Shown here: positions 8,663 through 17,790 of the stretch, in pieces | Layout: the number at the start of each line of letters is the position of its first letter | Position numbering within the stretch: position 1 is the stretch's first letter | DNA from: Sphingomonas sp. PL-96 | GTDB taxonomy: Bacteria; Pseudomonadota; Alphaproteobacteria; Sphingomonadales; Sphingomonadaceae | DNA: 64,000 nucleotides | Assembly (NCBI RefSeq): GCF_020707215.1 | Contig: NZ_JAJFET010000001.1 | Location: 992,001-1,056,000, forward strand | Reading direction: 5' to 3' | Translations under genes and position numbers: made by a program | The notes under the pieces: generated by a model | Databases searched by the model: none | What the model was told of the DNA's origin: nothing | What the model saw: the letters and a program-made list of their open reading frames with translations, nothing else

Positions 8663-9889
8663 ATGAAGCCTCATCCTGCGCCTGCCGGCATGCACCCCCG
8701 TGAGTTTGTCGCCTTCATCGCCGCGGTGATGGCGGTGAATGCGCTGGGCGTCGACCTCATGCTGCCAGCGCTTGCGGATATCGGCCGCGACCTGTCGGTA
8801 AGCACACCGAACCACCGGCAGTGGATCGTCACGGCGTACATGATCGGGTTCGGCGCCGGCCAGCTGGTCTATGGCCCGCTCGCCGATCGCCTCGGCCGCA
8901 GGCCGGTGCTGATCGGCACGCTGGCGGGGTTCGTCGCGGCCGCCATCTTCGCGGCGGGGTCGGTGAGTTTTGCCGGGCTGCTCGGGGCGCGCCTGTTGCA
9001 GGGGCTGATGTCGGCCTCGACGCGAGTGCTCGCAGTGGCGATCGTGCGGGACGGTGCCTCCGGGCGCCAGATGGCGCGTACCATGTCGATCGCGCAGATG
9101 ATCTTCTTCCTGGTGCCGATCCTCGCCCCAACGATCGGGCAGGCGTTGCTTGCCTTTGGTCCCTGGCGGTTCATCTTCTATGCGCTGGGGGCGTTCGCCG
9201 CACTGGTCCTCGCCTGGACGCTGGTCCGCCTGCCGGAAACGCTCCCGGTCACGCGCCGAGTTCCGATCTCGCTGGCTGCGCTGCGGACGAGCTATGCGCT
9301 CACGCTCACCAACCGCTTTTCCATCGGCTATGCCATTGCCGCATCGCTTACCTTTGGCGGCATCCTCTCCTTCGTCTCCTCCGCGCAGCAGATTTTCGTG
9401 GACGAGTTCAACGCCGCGGACCGGTTCACCCTGTTGTTCGCGGTGTGCGCCGGCGCGATGGGGATCGCGTCCTTCGCGAACAGCCGCCTGGTCGAACGAC
9501 TGGGGACGCGCCTGATCTCCCAGACGGCGGTCTTGGTGCTGATCGGGCTTTCGCTTCTCCACGTGCTGCTGATCCAGGCCGGGGTGGAGACGCTGACGAG
9601 CTATATCGTCTTTCAGGCATGCAGCATGACCTGCATCGGCCTGTGCGGCTCCAACTTCGGGGCCATGGCGATGGAGCCGGTCGGCCACATTGCGGGCACC
9701 GCGTCGTCGTTGCAGGGCTTCATCACCAGCATCGGTGCGGTGTTGGTAAGCCTGGTTATCGGCCAATCCTACAGCGGCACAACCTTGCCGCTGGCGATCG
9801 GCTATCTCGCCATCGGGATCGCGCTGCTGGCGATCATCTATGTCATTGAGGGCGGGCAGCTGTTCCGGGCCCGGCTGTCGCCACAGTAG
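8663..9889 (+). CDS. MFS drug-resistance transporter, Bcr/CflA-like
   Basis: A 408-residue major facilitator superfamily exporter with about 12 hydrophobic segments. The early VDLMLPALADIG, the QWIVTAYMIGFGAGQLVYGPLADRLGRRP segment (motif A, GPLADRLGRRP) and the ILAPTIGQALLAFGPWRFIF loop are characteristic of the Bcr/CflA proton-antiport subfamily. ATG 8663 is used; an in-frame ATG at 8690 is an alternative, and upstream open sequence is not protein-like. The gene lies 128 nt after the mutase fusion and 81 nt before a TetR regulator on the same strand, a common pump-plus-regulator arrangement. Its substrate cannot be read from the sequence. Confidence 0.9.
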   Translation: MKPHPAPAGMHPREFVAFIAAVMAVNALGVDLMLPALADIGRDLSVSTPNHRQWIVTAYMIGFGAGQLVYGPLADRLGRRPVLIGTLAGFVAAAIFAAGSVSFAGLLGARLLQGLMSASTRVLAVAIVRDGASGRQMARTMSIAQMIFFLVPILAPTIGQALLAFGPWRFIFYALGAFAALVLAWTLVRLPETLPVTRRVPISLAALRTSYALTLTNRFSIGYAIAASLTFGGILSFVSSAQQIFVDEFNAADRFTLLFAVCAGAMGIASFANSRLVERLGTRLISQTAVLVLIGLSLLHVLLIQAGVETLTSYIVFQACSMTCIGLCGSNFGAMAMEPVGHIAGTASSLQGFITSIGAVLVSLVIGQSYSGTTLPLAIGYLAIGIALLAIIYVIEGGQLFRARLSPQ

Positions 9890-9958
9890 GCTCACAGCCG
9901 CCCGCCGCACCTCCGGTCGGAGCGACGACGGACTGGATTTTCCGCGCCGCTGCCTTAT

Positions 9959-9968
9959 GTACCGGTCA
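9959..9968. promoter_or_regulatory. Possible TetR half-site upstream of its own gene
   Basis: GTACCGGTCA just before the TetR start carries the TACCGG half-site that also forms the palindrome at 10615-10626. Shared half-sites suggest autoregulation. The site is short and could be chance. Confidence 0.3.
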
Positions 9969-9970
9969 TT

Positions 9971-10576
9971 ATGAAACTTGCTTGTTCTGTCAGGGGTCGC
10001 CCCCGCGAGTTCGATGCCGATGCCGCGCTAGCCGCGGCGCTGCGCGTCTTCTGGAGCAAGGGCTATGAAGGCGCGTCGCTCAGCGACCTGACGGAGGCGA
10101 TGGGGATCACGCGCCCCAGCCTCTATGCCGCCTTTGGCAACAAGGAAGCGCTCTTCAAGCAGGCGCTCGACCTCTATGAGCGCGAGAAGCTGGACTATAT
10201 CGGCGAGTCGTTGAAGGAGCCGACCGCACGCAAGGTCGCAGAGCATCTGCTGCGCAGCGCGCTCGAAATGCAGAAAAGCAGCTGCGACCCCAGGGGCTGT
10301 ATGGGCGTGATCAATGCCGTCGCCTGCGGGGCGGACGCCGAGTCGATCCGCGCAGAGGTGATCCACCGCGGTCGTATCGCCAAGCAAGCGCTGATCGAAC
10401 GGTTCGAGCAGGCCAAGCGCGAGGGCGACCTGCCGCCAGAGACGGACGCAGTCGGGCTCACCAGCTTTCTGATCGCCATCATGCAGGGCTTGGCGGTGCA
10501 GGGCGGGGCAGGCGCGTCGTGCCAGGACCTCACATCGCTGATCGACACCAGCCTGGCGATGTGGCCGGGCAAGTGA
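9971..10576 (+). CDS. TetR/AcrR family transcriptional regulator
   Basis: A 201-residue repressor-type protein. The N-terminal helix-turn-helix is clear (FWSKGYEGASLSDLTEAMG, then ITRPSLYAAFGNKEALF, residues about 25-65), and the C-terminal helical ligand domain follows, with CDPRGCMGVINA as in regulators of the AcrR/QacR-like group. It sits between an MFS exporter and an RND operon, both on the same strand, so either may be its target. TACCGG half-sites occur in front of its own start and as a palindrome in front of the RND operon promoter, favouring control of that operon plus autoregulation. This target assignment is inference. Confidence 0.92.
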   Translation: MKLACSVRGRPREFDADAALAAALRVFWSKGYEGASLSDLTEAMGITRPSLYAAFGNKEALFKQALDLYEREKLDYIGESLKEPTARKVAEHLLRSALEMQKSSCDPRGCMGVINAVACGADAESIRAEVIHRGRIAKQALIERFEQAKREGDLPPETDAVGLTSFLIAIMQGLAVQGGAGASCQDLTSLIDTSLAMWPGK

Positions 10577-10614
10577 TCCACCGGGGCCCTTGCAGCGCCC
10601 CGGCTCGCAAAAAA

Positions 10615-10626
10615 TACCGGCCGGTA
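10615..10626. promoter_or_regulatory. Palindromic operator TACCGGCCGGTA
   Basis: A perfect 12-bp palindrome ending 11 nt upstream of the -35 element of the RND operon promoter. Its half-site recurs before the TetR gene (9960). It is a candidate binding site for the TetR protein encoded at 9971-10576. Confidence 0.5.
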
Positions 10627-10637
10627 CGAAAAGGCTC

Positions 10638-10665
10638 TTGACCCTTCTTCCGCCGTTTCTATACT
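10638..10665 (+). promoter_or_regulatory. Sigma70-type promoter of the RND operon
   Basis: TTGACC (10638-10643), a 16-nt spacer and TATACT (10660-10665) form a good housekeeping promoter. Transcription would begin near 10672, leaving a 5' leader of about 215 nt before the first gene of the operon. The -10 element lies inside the palindrome at 10657-10678, so a bound repressor would block polymerase directly. Confidence 0.65.
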
Positions 10666-10678
10666 GCACAGTATAGAA
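10657..10678. promoter_or_regulatory. 22-bp palindromic operator over the -10 element
   Basis: TTCTATACTG-CA-CAGTATAGAA is a perfect 10-2-10 inverted repeat that spans the -10 element and the start site. The symmetry and position are those of a dimeric repressor operator. It differs in sequence from the TACCGG palindrome upstream, so two regulators may act here. The cognate protein for this one is not identified. Confidence 0.65.
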
Positions 10679-10886
10679 GAGGAAGCGTGGACCGGGGCGA
10701 ACCCGGCAGCGGCTTCGGTACAGCGTTTCAAAAACAGCATTGGTTCGGACGAGACGCCGCTGGGACCCTCCTGCGCGAAACGTAGAGCCATGTCCTTGGA
10801 CAACAAGGGACCGGCAGGCCGGCGGAGGGGATCCGCGCGGCACGGGGGCGTGCGCCCGCGATCGGTCGGACAGGAGGAGACGAGTC

Positions 10887-11288
10887 ATGGCCTATCTGAA
10901 CTTCAGTGAGCTACAGGGCACCCCGATTGCCGCACCGGCGGACGTCGTCGCCCAGGTCGCGCGCGCAACCGGCTTTACCGCACTCGAATGGTCCGTGGTG
11001 GCGATCGCGCAAAAGGACCGGCTGTCGAGCCTGGCAACCCCTGGTCGCCTCTCGATCGCCTTCGGTTCGATGTTCGGAGCCCAGAGCGGCAGCTCCCGTC
11101 TCGCCGACACCCGGCTCGAGGCGCTGCGGCGGATGGCGGTGCTCGCCTGGCATCATGGCGACGCGGTTCCCGGTCACGAAATCCGCTCTTTTCACGAGGC
11201 CGGCTTCACGCCCGAGCAGTATGAGACGCTGCTCGACAGCATCAGCCGCGGCCGCTCAGCCCTGAACCAGGGAAGGCGCTTCCGATGA
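10887..11288 (+). CDS. Hypothetical protein, first gene of RND efflux operon
   Basis: A 133-residue protein that I cannot assign to a family. It has no signal peptide or membrane segment. The N-terminus is MAYLNFSELQGTPIA, the middle (FTALEWSVVAIAQKDRLSSL) looks helical, and the C-terminus has FHEAGFTPEQYETLLDSI and a basic tail. AGGAGG at 10872-10877 supports the ATG at 10887. The stop overlaps the adaptor ATG by 4 nt, so it is translationally coupled to the pump genes and follows the operator-controlled promoter. Its place suggests a helper or sensor for the efflux system, but no function can be claimed. Confidence 0.8.
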   Translation: MAYLNFSELQGTPIAAPADVVAQVARATGFTALEWSVVAIAQKDRLSSLATPGRLSIAFGSMFGAQSGSSRLADTRLEALRRMAVLAWHHGDAVPGHEIRSFHEAGFTPEQYETLLDSISRGRSALNQGRRFR

Positions 11289-12556
11289 ACATGATTTCTC
11301 CAATCCACTCCGACGACACGCCGCGCGCAGGCGTTCGGGGACGCTTCCGCCGCCTGCCGCTATGGCAGCGCGCAGGAGTGGTCGCCCTGCCGGTTGCGCT
11401 GGTCGCCGCCGGCACGGGCATCGCCTTCAAGGACGCGCCTGCCGCGCCCGCGGCACCTCCGGCACCCGTGGTAACCGTCGCTTCGCCGCTCGTGCGCGAG
11501 GTCAACGAATGGGACGACTATGTCGGCCGGTTCGAGGCAAGCCGCGCGGTCGAGGTCCGACCCCGCGTTGCCGGTGCGATTACCGGCGTGCATTTCACCG
11601 ACGGCGCGGTGGTCCGCAAGGGCCAGCTGCTCTTCACCATCGATCCGCGGCCCTTCACCGCTGCGCTTGCGGAAGCCCGCGCCGGTCTGGCCAGCGCCGA
11701 GAGCGACCTGGCGCTGGCGCGGGCCGATCTCGGCCGGGCCGAGCGACTGGTCGCGGTCGACGCGGTTTCGAGGAGTGACCTCGAACGGCTGCAGGCACGC
11801 GTTCGCGCCGCCAATGCAGCGGTTGCGGCGGGGCAAGCGCGGGTTCGCAGCCGAGCGCTGGACGTGGAGTTCACGCGGGTCCTCGCGCCGATTTCCGGCC
11901 GGATCTCGGACCGCCGCGTCGACCCCGGCAATCTCGTCGCCGCGGGAGAGGGGCAGGGCGGTTCGTTGCTCACCACGATCAACGCGCTCGATCCGATCTA
12001 CTTCACCTTCGACGGGTCGGAGGCGCTGTTCCTGAAGACTCGGCGTGCGCAGGAAGCGGGCGGGGCGGCGTCACCGGTCGAAATCCGCTTGCAGGACGAG
12101 GCCGAGTACAAGTGGAAGGGGCGGCTGGACTTCACCGACAACGGCCTCGATCCGCGCTCCGGCACGATCCGCGGCCGCGCGGTGCTGAGCAATCCGGGCC
12201 TGTTCCTGACGCCCGGCATGTTCGGGAACATGCGGCTATCGGCCGGCGGCACAACCCGTGCGCTGATGGTGCCCGACGCCGCGATCCAGACTGACCAGGC
12301 ACGCAAGCTCGTGCTGACCGTTGGTCCGGACGGCACGGTGGCGCCTAAGCCGGTCGAACTCGGCCCCGTTCTCGACGGCCTGCGCATCATTCGCTCCGGC
12401 CTCACGCCACAGGACAAGGTGGTGATCGCCGGCTCCCAGATGGCGATGCCCGGCGCCAAGGTTCAGCCAAAGCCCGGCCGCATCGCGCCGGTCGCGGCTG
12501 CCGACGCGCCGGTCGTCACGGCACCGGTCACGGGCGAGGCAACCTTCGCCCGGTGA
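11285..12556 (+). CDS. RND efflux periplasmic adaptor (AcrA/MexA family)
   Basis: A 423-residue membrane fusion protein that bridges the RND pump and the outer-membrane channel. A single N-terminal hydrophobic anchor (residues about 35-58) is followed by the lipoyl/barrel half (FEASRAVEVRPRVAGAITGVHF, DGAVVRKGQLLFTIDPRPF), a coiled-coil hairpin (residues about 120-190), the second lipoyl half (VLAPISGRISDRRVDPGNLV) and the beta-barrel and membrane-proximal domains (LTPGMFGNMRL, VPDAAIQTDQ). The end is Ala/Pro-rich. No lipobox Cys is present near the anchor, so it is held by the transmembrane segment or cleaved. It overlaps the preceding small gene and is 79 nt from the pump gene. Confidence 0.93.
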   Translation: MNMISPIHSDDTPRAGVRGRFRRLPLWQRAGVVALPVALVAAGTGIAFKDAPAAPAAPPAPVVTVASPLVREVNEWDDYVGRFEASRAVEVRPRVAGAITGVHFTDGAVVRKGQLLFTIDPRPFTAALAEARAGLASAESDLALARADLGRAERLVAVDAVSRSDLERLQARVRAANAAVAAGQARVRSRALDVEFTRVLAPISGRISDRRVDPGNLVAAGEGQGGSLLTTINALDPIYFTFDGSEALFLKTRRAQEAGGAASPVEIRLQDEAEYKWKGRLDFTDNGLDPRSGTIRGRAVLSNPGLFLTPGMFGNMRLSAGGTTRALMVPDAAIQTDQARKLVLTVGPDGTVAPKPVELGPVLDGLRIIRSGLTPQDKVVIAGSQMAMPGAKVQPKPGRIAPVAAADAPVVTAPVTGEATFAR

Positions 12557-12635
12557 CCCGTCAGCCGCCGGGACGCCCCCAACACCCGGCGGCTGACACC
12601 CCCAGTTTTCGACCTCTCTGACGAGGAGTGGCCCC

Positions 12636-15600
12636 ATGCGCCTCTCACGGTTCTTCATCACGCGCCCGATCTTTGCGGCAGTGATCTCGGTCATCATCAC
12701 GATCATCGGGGCGATCGCCTATCTGGCGCTCCCCATTTCCCAATATCCGGACATCGTGCCTCCGACGGTGACGGTGACCGCAAGCTATCCCGGCGCATCG
12801 GCCGAGACGGTGGCCGAAACGGTTGCCGCCCCGATCGAGCAGGAGATCAACGGCGTCGATGACATGCTCTACCAGTCGTCGCAATCGACTGGCGATGGCA
12901 ATGTGACGATCACCGTCACCTTCAAGTCGGGCACCGACCTCGATGCCGCGCAGGTGCTGGTGCAGAACCGCGTCGCCGTCGCGGTGCCGCGCCTGCCCGA
13001 AGAGGTGCAGCGGCTGGGCGTCGTGACCCGCAAGACCACGCCCGACTTCCTGATGGTGGTGAACCTGATCTCCCCCGACAAGTCGGTCGATCGCAGCTAT
13101 ATCTCCAACTACGCGCTGACGCAGGTGAAGGACCGGCTGGCCCGCGTCGACGGGGTTGGCGACGTGCGGATGTTCGGCGCCCGCGACTTCGCGATGCGCG
13201 TGTGGATCGATCCGGGTCGTGCCGCGGCGCTCAACCTGACGGCGGGCGATATCGTCCAGGCGCTGCGCGGGCAGAACATTCAGGTCGCCGCGGGTTCTCT
13301 GGGACAGCCGGGCTCCACCCCCAGCGGCAGCGCTTTTCAGCTCAACATCGAAACGCAGGGGCGCTTGAAGGATCCGACGGAGTTCGGCCGGGTGGTGGTC
13401 CGTACCGACACGGACGGTCGCCAGGTGCGGGTGAGCGACGTTGCGCGCGTCGAACTCGGCGCCGCTGATTATTCCTCCAACACCTACCTTTCGAACCAGC
13501 CGACCGTCATCCTCGGCGTGTTCCAGCGCCCTGGTTCCAACGCGCTCGCTGCCGCCACCGCGGTCGAGGACGAGCTCGAGGCGATGTCAAAGGACTTCCC
13601 CAAGGGTCTGGAATATCGAGTTATCTACAATCCCACCGAGTTCATCGCCCAGTCGATCGACGCGGTCTACCACACCCTCGGCGAAGCGGTGCTGCTCGTC
13701 GTGCTGGTCGTGATCGTATTCCTCCAGAAATGGCGAGCGGCGATCATCCCGGTGGTGGCAATCCCGGTCTCGCTGATCGGCACGATGGCGGTGCTGCTGC
13801 CGCTCGGCTATTCGCTCAACAACCTGTCGCTGTTCGGCCTGGTGCTGGCGATCGGCATCGTCGTCGACGACGCAATCGTTGTGGTGGAGAATGTCGAACG
13901 CAATCTGGCGCGCGGCATGACGCCGCTTCAGGCCGCGCAAACCTCGATGGACGAAGTGTCCGGCGCGCTGGTCGCCATCGTGCTGGTGCTGTTGGCGGTG
14001 TTCCTGCCGACGCTGTTCCTGAACGGGTTGTCGGGCGCCTTCTACAAGCAGTTCGCCGTCACCATCTCGGCCGCGACCGCCATCTCGCTGCTGGTGTCGC
14101 TCACCCTGTCGCCCGCGCTCGCAGCCGTGCTGCTGAAGGGGCATGAGGGCGAGCCCAAGGGGCGGATCGGGCGCATCGTCAACCGCGCAGCCGATGCGTT
14201 CAACCGCGGCTTCGAACGGATGAGCCACGGCTACAGCCGCCTGACCTATGCGCTGGTGACCCGGCCCAAGCGGATGATGGTTACCTATGCCGGGCTGATC
14301 GCCGCCACGGTGGCGATGTTCTGGGTGACACCAGTCGGCTTCATCCCGGCGCAGGACCAGGGATATTTCCTGACCGTCATCCAGTTGCCGCCGGGCTCGT
14401 CGCTCGAGCGCACGGACGAGGTGATGCGCAAGGTCGTCGCCCGCATCCTGCCCATCAGGGGCGTGAAGGGATCGGTGATGCTTGCCGGCTTCGATGGCCC
14501 TTCGCAGACGCTCGCGCCCAACAGCGCCGCGGCCTACGTCCCGCTGCAGTCCTTTGAGGAGCGCGCGAAGCTCGGCGTCACCTATGCCGGCATCATGGAC
14601 GAGGCGCGCAAGCGCACCGCCGACATCAACGAGGCGATGCTGCTGGTCGTGCCGCCCCCGCTCATCCAGGGCATCGGCTCGGCGGGCGGCTATCGCATGA
14701 TGGTCGAGGACCGTGGAGAGCATGGCTATGCGGAGCTCGGCAAGACCGCGTTCGGGCTGATCGGGAAGGCCAACCAGACCGAGGGGCTGCAGCAGGTCTA
14801 CACCTTCTTCAACACGGCCACCCCGCGCGTCTTTGCCGACATTGACCGGCGCAAGGCGGACCTGCTGGGCGTGCCGCCGGAGCGGGTGTTCGAGGCGCTG
14901 AACGTCTACCTTGGCTCCACGTTCGTGAACGACTTCAACATGTTGGGACGCACCTATCGCGTCACCGCGCAAGCCGATGCCCCGTTCCGCACCACCGAAG
15001 CGGACATCGCCAACCTGAAGACGCGCTCGAACACCGGGGCGATGGTGCCGATCGGCTCGGTCTCTACCTTCGAGAACAAGACGGGTCCCTACCGCGTGAC
15101 GCGCTACAACCTCTTCCCTGCGGTCGAGGTCGATGGCGACACGGCACCAGGATACAGCTCGGGCCGGTCGCTGCTTACGATGGAGAAGCTCGCGAGCGAC
15201 CTGCCCACCGGCTACGAGGCCGAGTGGACGGGCATCGCCTTCCAGCAAAAGATGGCCGGCAGCACCGCGGGCCTGGTATTCGCGCTGGCCGTGCTGTTCG
15301 TCTTCCTGGTGCTGGCAGCGCAATATGAGAGCCTGACGATGCCGCTGGCGATCATCCTGATCGTGCCGATGTGCCTGCTGGCGGCGATGGCCGGCGTGAA
15401 CCTTCGGGGCATGGACAACAACGTCCTGACCCAGATCGGCCTGGTCGTGCTGATCGCGCTTGCGGCCAAGAACGCCATCCTGGTGGTGGAGTTCGCCAAG
15501 CAGGCCGAGGAGGATGGGTTGTCGATCGTCGAGGCGGCGGTACGCGCCGCGCACGACCGGCTGCGGCCGATCCTGATGACGTCCTTCGCCTTCATCCTCG

Positions 15601-15821
15601 GTGCCGTGCCGCTGCTGATCGCGAGCGGGGCGGGTGCCGAACTGCGGCAGGCGCTGGGGACCGCAGTGTTCTTCGGGATGATGGGCGTCACCGCCTTCGG
15701 CCTGTTGTTCACGCCGACCTTTTACGTCGTGTGCCGGGCCCTTGGCGATCGCATCGCCCGCGCCCGCACGCGCAAGGCTGCGGACGATGGCGCCGCACCG
15801 CACTTCCAGCCCGCTGAATAA
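12636..15821 (+). CDS. RND multidrug efflux pump, HAE1 family (AcrB/MexB-like)
   Basis: A 1061-residue inner-membrane proton-driven pump of normal length. The first helix (RFFITRPIFAAVISVIITI) and the QYPDIVPPTVTVTASYPGAS loop are textbook for hydrophobe/amphiphile efflux pumps. The proton-relay aspartates lie in TM4 (GIVVDDAIVVVENVER), and a TM10-type Lys is present in LIALAAKNAILVVEFAKQ. Two large periplasmic loops separate TM1-2 and TM7-8. It forms a trimer working with the adaptor upstream and the NodT lipoprotein downstream. A GAGGAG ribosome site precedes the ATG. Substrates are not predictable beyond hydrophobic drugs, solvents or plant phenolics. Confidence 0.97.
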   Translation: MRLSRFFITRPIFAAVISVIITIIGAIAYLALPISQYPDIVPPTVTVTASYPGASAETVAETVAAPIEQEINGVDDMLYQSSQSTGDGNVTITVTFKSGTDLDAAQVLVQNRVAVAVPRLPEEVQRLGVVTRKTTPDFLMVVNLISPDKSVDRSYISNYALTQVKDRLARVDGVGDVRMFGARDFAMRVWIDPGRAAALNLTAGDIVQALRGQNIQVAAGSLGQPGSTPSGSAFQLNIETQGRLKDPTEFGRVVVRTDTDGRQVRVSDVARVELGAADYSSNTYLSNQPTVILGVFQRPGSNALAAATAVEDELEAMSKDFPKGLEYRVIYNPTEFIAQSIDAVYHTLGEAVLLVVLVVIVFLQKWRAAIIPVVAIPVSLIGTMAVLLPLGYSLNNLSLFGLVLAIGIVVDDAIVVVENVERNLARGMTPLQAAQTSMDEVSGALVAIVLVLLAVFLPTLFLNGLSGAFYKQFAVTISAATAISLLVSLTLSPALAAVLLKGHEGEPKGRIGRIVNRAADAFNRGFERMSHGYSRLTYALVTRPKRMMVTYAGLIAATVAMFWVTPVGFIPAQDQGYFLTVIQLPPGSSLERTDEVMRKVVARILPIRGVKGSVMLAGFDGPSQTLAPNSAAAYVPLQSFEERAKLGVTYAGIMDEARKRTADINEAMLLVVPPPLIQGIGSAGGYRMMVEDRGEHGYAELGKTAFGLIGKANQTEGLQQVYTFFNTATPRVFADIDRRKADLLGVPPERVFEALNVYLGSTFVNDFNMLGRTYRVTAQADAPFRTTEADIANLKTRSNTGAMVPIGSVSTFENKTGPYRVTRYNLFPAVEVDGDTAPGYSSGRSLLTMEKLASDLPTGYEAEWTGIAFQQKMAGSTAGLVFALAVLFVFLVLAAQYESLTMPLAIILIVPMCLLAAMAGVNLRGMDNNVLTQIGLVVLIALAAKNAILVVEFAKQAEEDGLSIVEAAVRAAHDRLRPILMTSFAFILGAVPLLIASGAGAELRQALGTAVFFGMMGVTAFGLLFTPTFYVVCRALGDRIARARTRKAADDGAAPHFQPAE

Positions 15822-15832
15822 GGAGCGGCACC

Positions 15833-17224
15833 ATGCGTTCAATCCTGATCACCGCCTCGGCACTGGCGCTTGCCGCCTGTGCCGCAGGTCCGGACTATGT
15901 GGCGCCCCAGCCTCCGCAAAGCGCCAGCGGAACCTTTGTCGCCGCCACCCCCGCGGTCACGCCGGATCCTGTGAAGGGCGACTGGTGGCGGCTCTATGAC
16001 GATCCCGTGCTCGACCAGCTGGTCGGCGACGCGCTCGCCGCCAACACCGACGTTCGCGCCGCTGCCGCCCGGATCGAGCGTGCCCGCGCACTGTTGCGCG
16101 GCGCGCAGGCGGATCGCCTTCCGCAGGCGACGCTGGGTGCCGGCGCCAACTACGGCCGCGTCCCGCAGATCCAGCGGCTGCCGGGAACAGCGCGCGAAAA
16201 CTGGCAGATCGATGCCGGATTGGACGTCAGCTACGAAGTCGACCTGTTCGGCCGCCTGTCGCGTGGCGTGGAGGCTTCCCGTGGCGACGTCGGCGCAGCC
16301 CTTGCCGACGCGGAAGCGGTACGGGTCGCCGTCGTGGCCGAGACGACCCGCGCCTATGCCGATGCCGCGTCCGCCGCAGAGCGGATCGCGGTCGCCGAGC
16401 ACATCGTCCGTCTGCTCGACCAGTCGCTCGATCTCACCGAGCGGCGACGGACCGTCGGAGAGGGGACGCGGCTCGACACCGCCCGGATCGGCGCATTGCG
16501 CAACGAGCGACAGGCGCAGGTTCCCGCGCTTCGCGCCGAGCGCGACGCGGCCTTGTTCCGGCTCGCGCTGCTGACCGGTCGCACGCCGGCGGACCTGCCG
16601 CCGATCGCGGGGGCGCGAACGACGACGCTGCGCCTCGACCGTCCGATCCCCGTCGGCGACGGTGCGGCCCTGCTCTCGCGGCGGCCGGACGTGCGTGCGG
16701 CCGAACGGCGCCTTGCTGCCGCCACCGCGCGTATCGGGGTTGCGACCGCCGACCTCTACCCGCGCATCTCGCTGGGCGCCTCGGGCGGGTCGACCGGCAC
16801 CGACATCGGCGACGTGTTCGGCGCCGGTCCTTTGCGCTGGCTGGTAGGCGGGCTGCTCAACTGGGCGGTAAACCCGGGTCCGGCGCGTGCGCGGGTCGCG
16901 GCCGCGGAGGCAGACAGCCGCGAGGCGCTCGCCGACTTCGACGGCGCCGTGCTGCGCGCGCTGCAGGAGACGGAGACGGCGCTTTCTTCCTACGCAAATG
17001 CGCTGGACCGCCGCACGGCGCTGCAGGCGGCGCGCAACGAGGCCGAGGCGGCCGTAACCATTGCGCGCGCTCGCCAGCGCGAGGGCGACATCAATTCGCT
17101 GGAGCTGCTGGATGCGGAGCGGACCTTTGCCGATGCTCAGGCGGCGCTGGCCAATGCCGATGCCTTTATCGCGGACGCCCAGGTCGATCTGTTCCGCGCG
17201 CTCGGCGGTAATTGGCAAGCGTGA
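15833..17224 (+). CDS. RND efflux outer-membrane lipoprotein, NodT family
   Basis: A 463-residue outer-membrane factor completing the tripartite RND system. The lipoprotein signal is short (MRSILITASALALAAC, lipobox LAAC, Cys16), followed by GPDYVAPQ. Both OEP repeats are present: WWRLYDDPVLDQLVGDALAANTDVR in the first and SRRPDVRAAERRL with ARIGVATADLYPRISLGAS in the second. It starts 11 nt after the pump stop with AGGAG just upstream, so it is co-transcribed. It is similar in layout to the NodT protein at 244-1686 but clearly a separate paralogue. Confidence 0.95.
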   Translation: MRSILITASALALAACAAGPDYVAPQPPQSASGTFVAATPAVTPDPVKGDWWRLYDDPVLDQLVGDALAANTDVRAAAARIERARALLRGAQADRLPQATLGAGANYGRVPQIQRLPGTARENWQIDAGLDVSYEVDLFGRLSRGVEASRGDVGAALADAEAVRVAVVAETTRAYADAASAAERIAVAEHIVRLLDQSLDLTERRRTVGEGTRLDTARIGALRNERQAQVPALRAERDAALFRLALLTGRTPADLPPIAGARTTTLRLDRPIPVGDGAALLSRRPDVRAAERRLAAATARIGVATADLYPRISLGASGGSTGTDIGDVFGAGPLRWLVGGLLNWAVNPGPARARVAAAEADSREALADFDGAVLRALQETETALSSYANALDRRTALQAARNEAEAAVTIARARQREGDINSLELLDAERTFADAQAALANADAFIADAQVDLFRALGGNWQA

Positions 17225-17428
17225 CCAACCGGGGCGGCATGATGGTGTCGCCCCGATCCGCGACGTTGCCGCGCTTCCCCTCTTGAACCGCGCGGCTAAT
17301 TTCCCCAACTTGTCGGTGCGGGCCGGGCCCCTCTGACACCCACCTTGTGGTTGTGATGTCGGACCGCGTGAAACTCGGGCCCGGCACTCTCTCAATCTTG
17401 CGGCCGGTCCCCGAACGTGGAGTTTGCG

Positions 17429-17740
17429 ATGACCACCGCCGTTGGAATGCCCTGTCCGATCTGCCGCGTGCCGCTGGTGATGAGCGAGCGGCAGGGCGTC
17501 GAGATCGACTATTGCCCGCAATGTCGCGGCGTCTGGCTCGACCGCGGCGAGCTCGACAAGATCCTTGAGCGCAGCGCTGCCGACAGCGGTGCGATGGCCC
17601 CGCCGCCGCCGCCCCGGCAGCCGAACTGGCAGGCGTCTCCGGCGTCTCCTTGGCCGACGCAGCAGCACTCCGGCTATCACGGCGGCCAGGGCAAGCCACA
17701 CAAGCGCCGCAAGTCGTTCCTGGAAGAGCTGTTCGACTGA
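17429..17740 (+). CDS. Zinc-ribbon protein, zf-TFIIB family
   Basis: A 103-residue cytosolic protein with one zinc ribbon: CPIC at residues 12-15 and CPQCRGVWLDRGELDKIL about 20 residues later. The CxxCxGxWLDxGEL pattern is the hallmark of the zf-TFIIB (DUF-type) family found widely in proteobacteria, whose role is not firmly known. The rest is Pro/Gln-rich and ends in a basic KPHKRRKSFLEELFD tail that resembles the tails of related sphingomonad proteins. ATG 17429 has GTGGAG seven bases upstream; a GTG at 17417 is an alternative start. It is followed after 50 nt by a Tim44-domain gene. Confidence 0.85.
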   Translation: MTTAVGMPCPICRVPLVMSERQGVEIDYCPQCRGVWLDRGELDKILERSAADSGAMAPPPPPRQPNWQASPASPWPTQQHSGYHGGQGKPHKRRKSFLEELFD

Positions 17741-17790
17741 CGCACGCTCCTATTCGCCCCCCAATCGTTATTCTTTCTCGAGGACCCTCA

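Noticed and set aside
13587..15842. A 751-codon open frame on the minus strand opposite the RND pump.
   Set aside because: Low-complexity His/Gln/Arg composition and exact overlap with a well-conserved pump gene show that it is a shadow frame.
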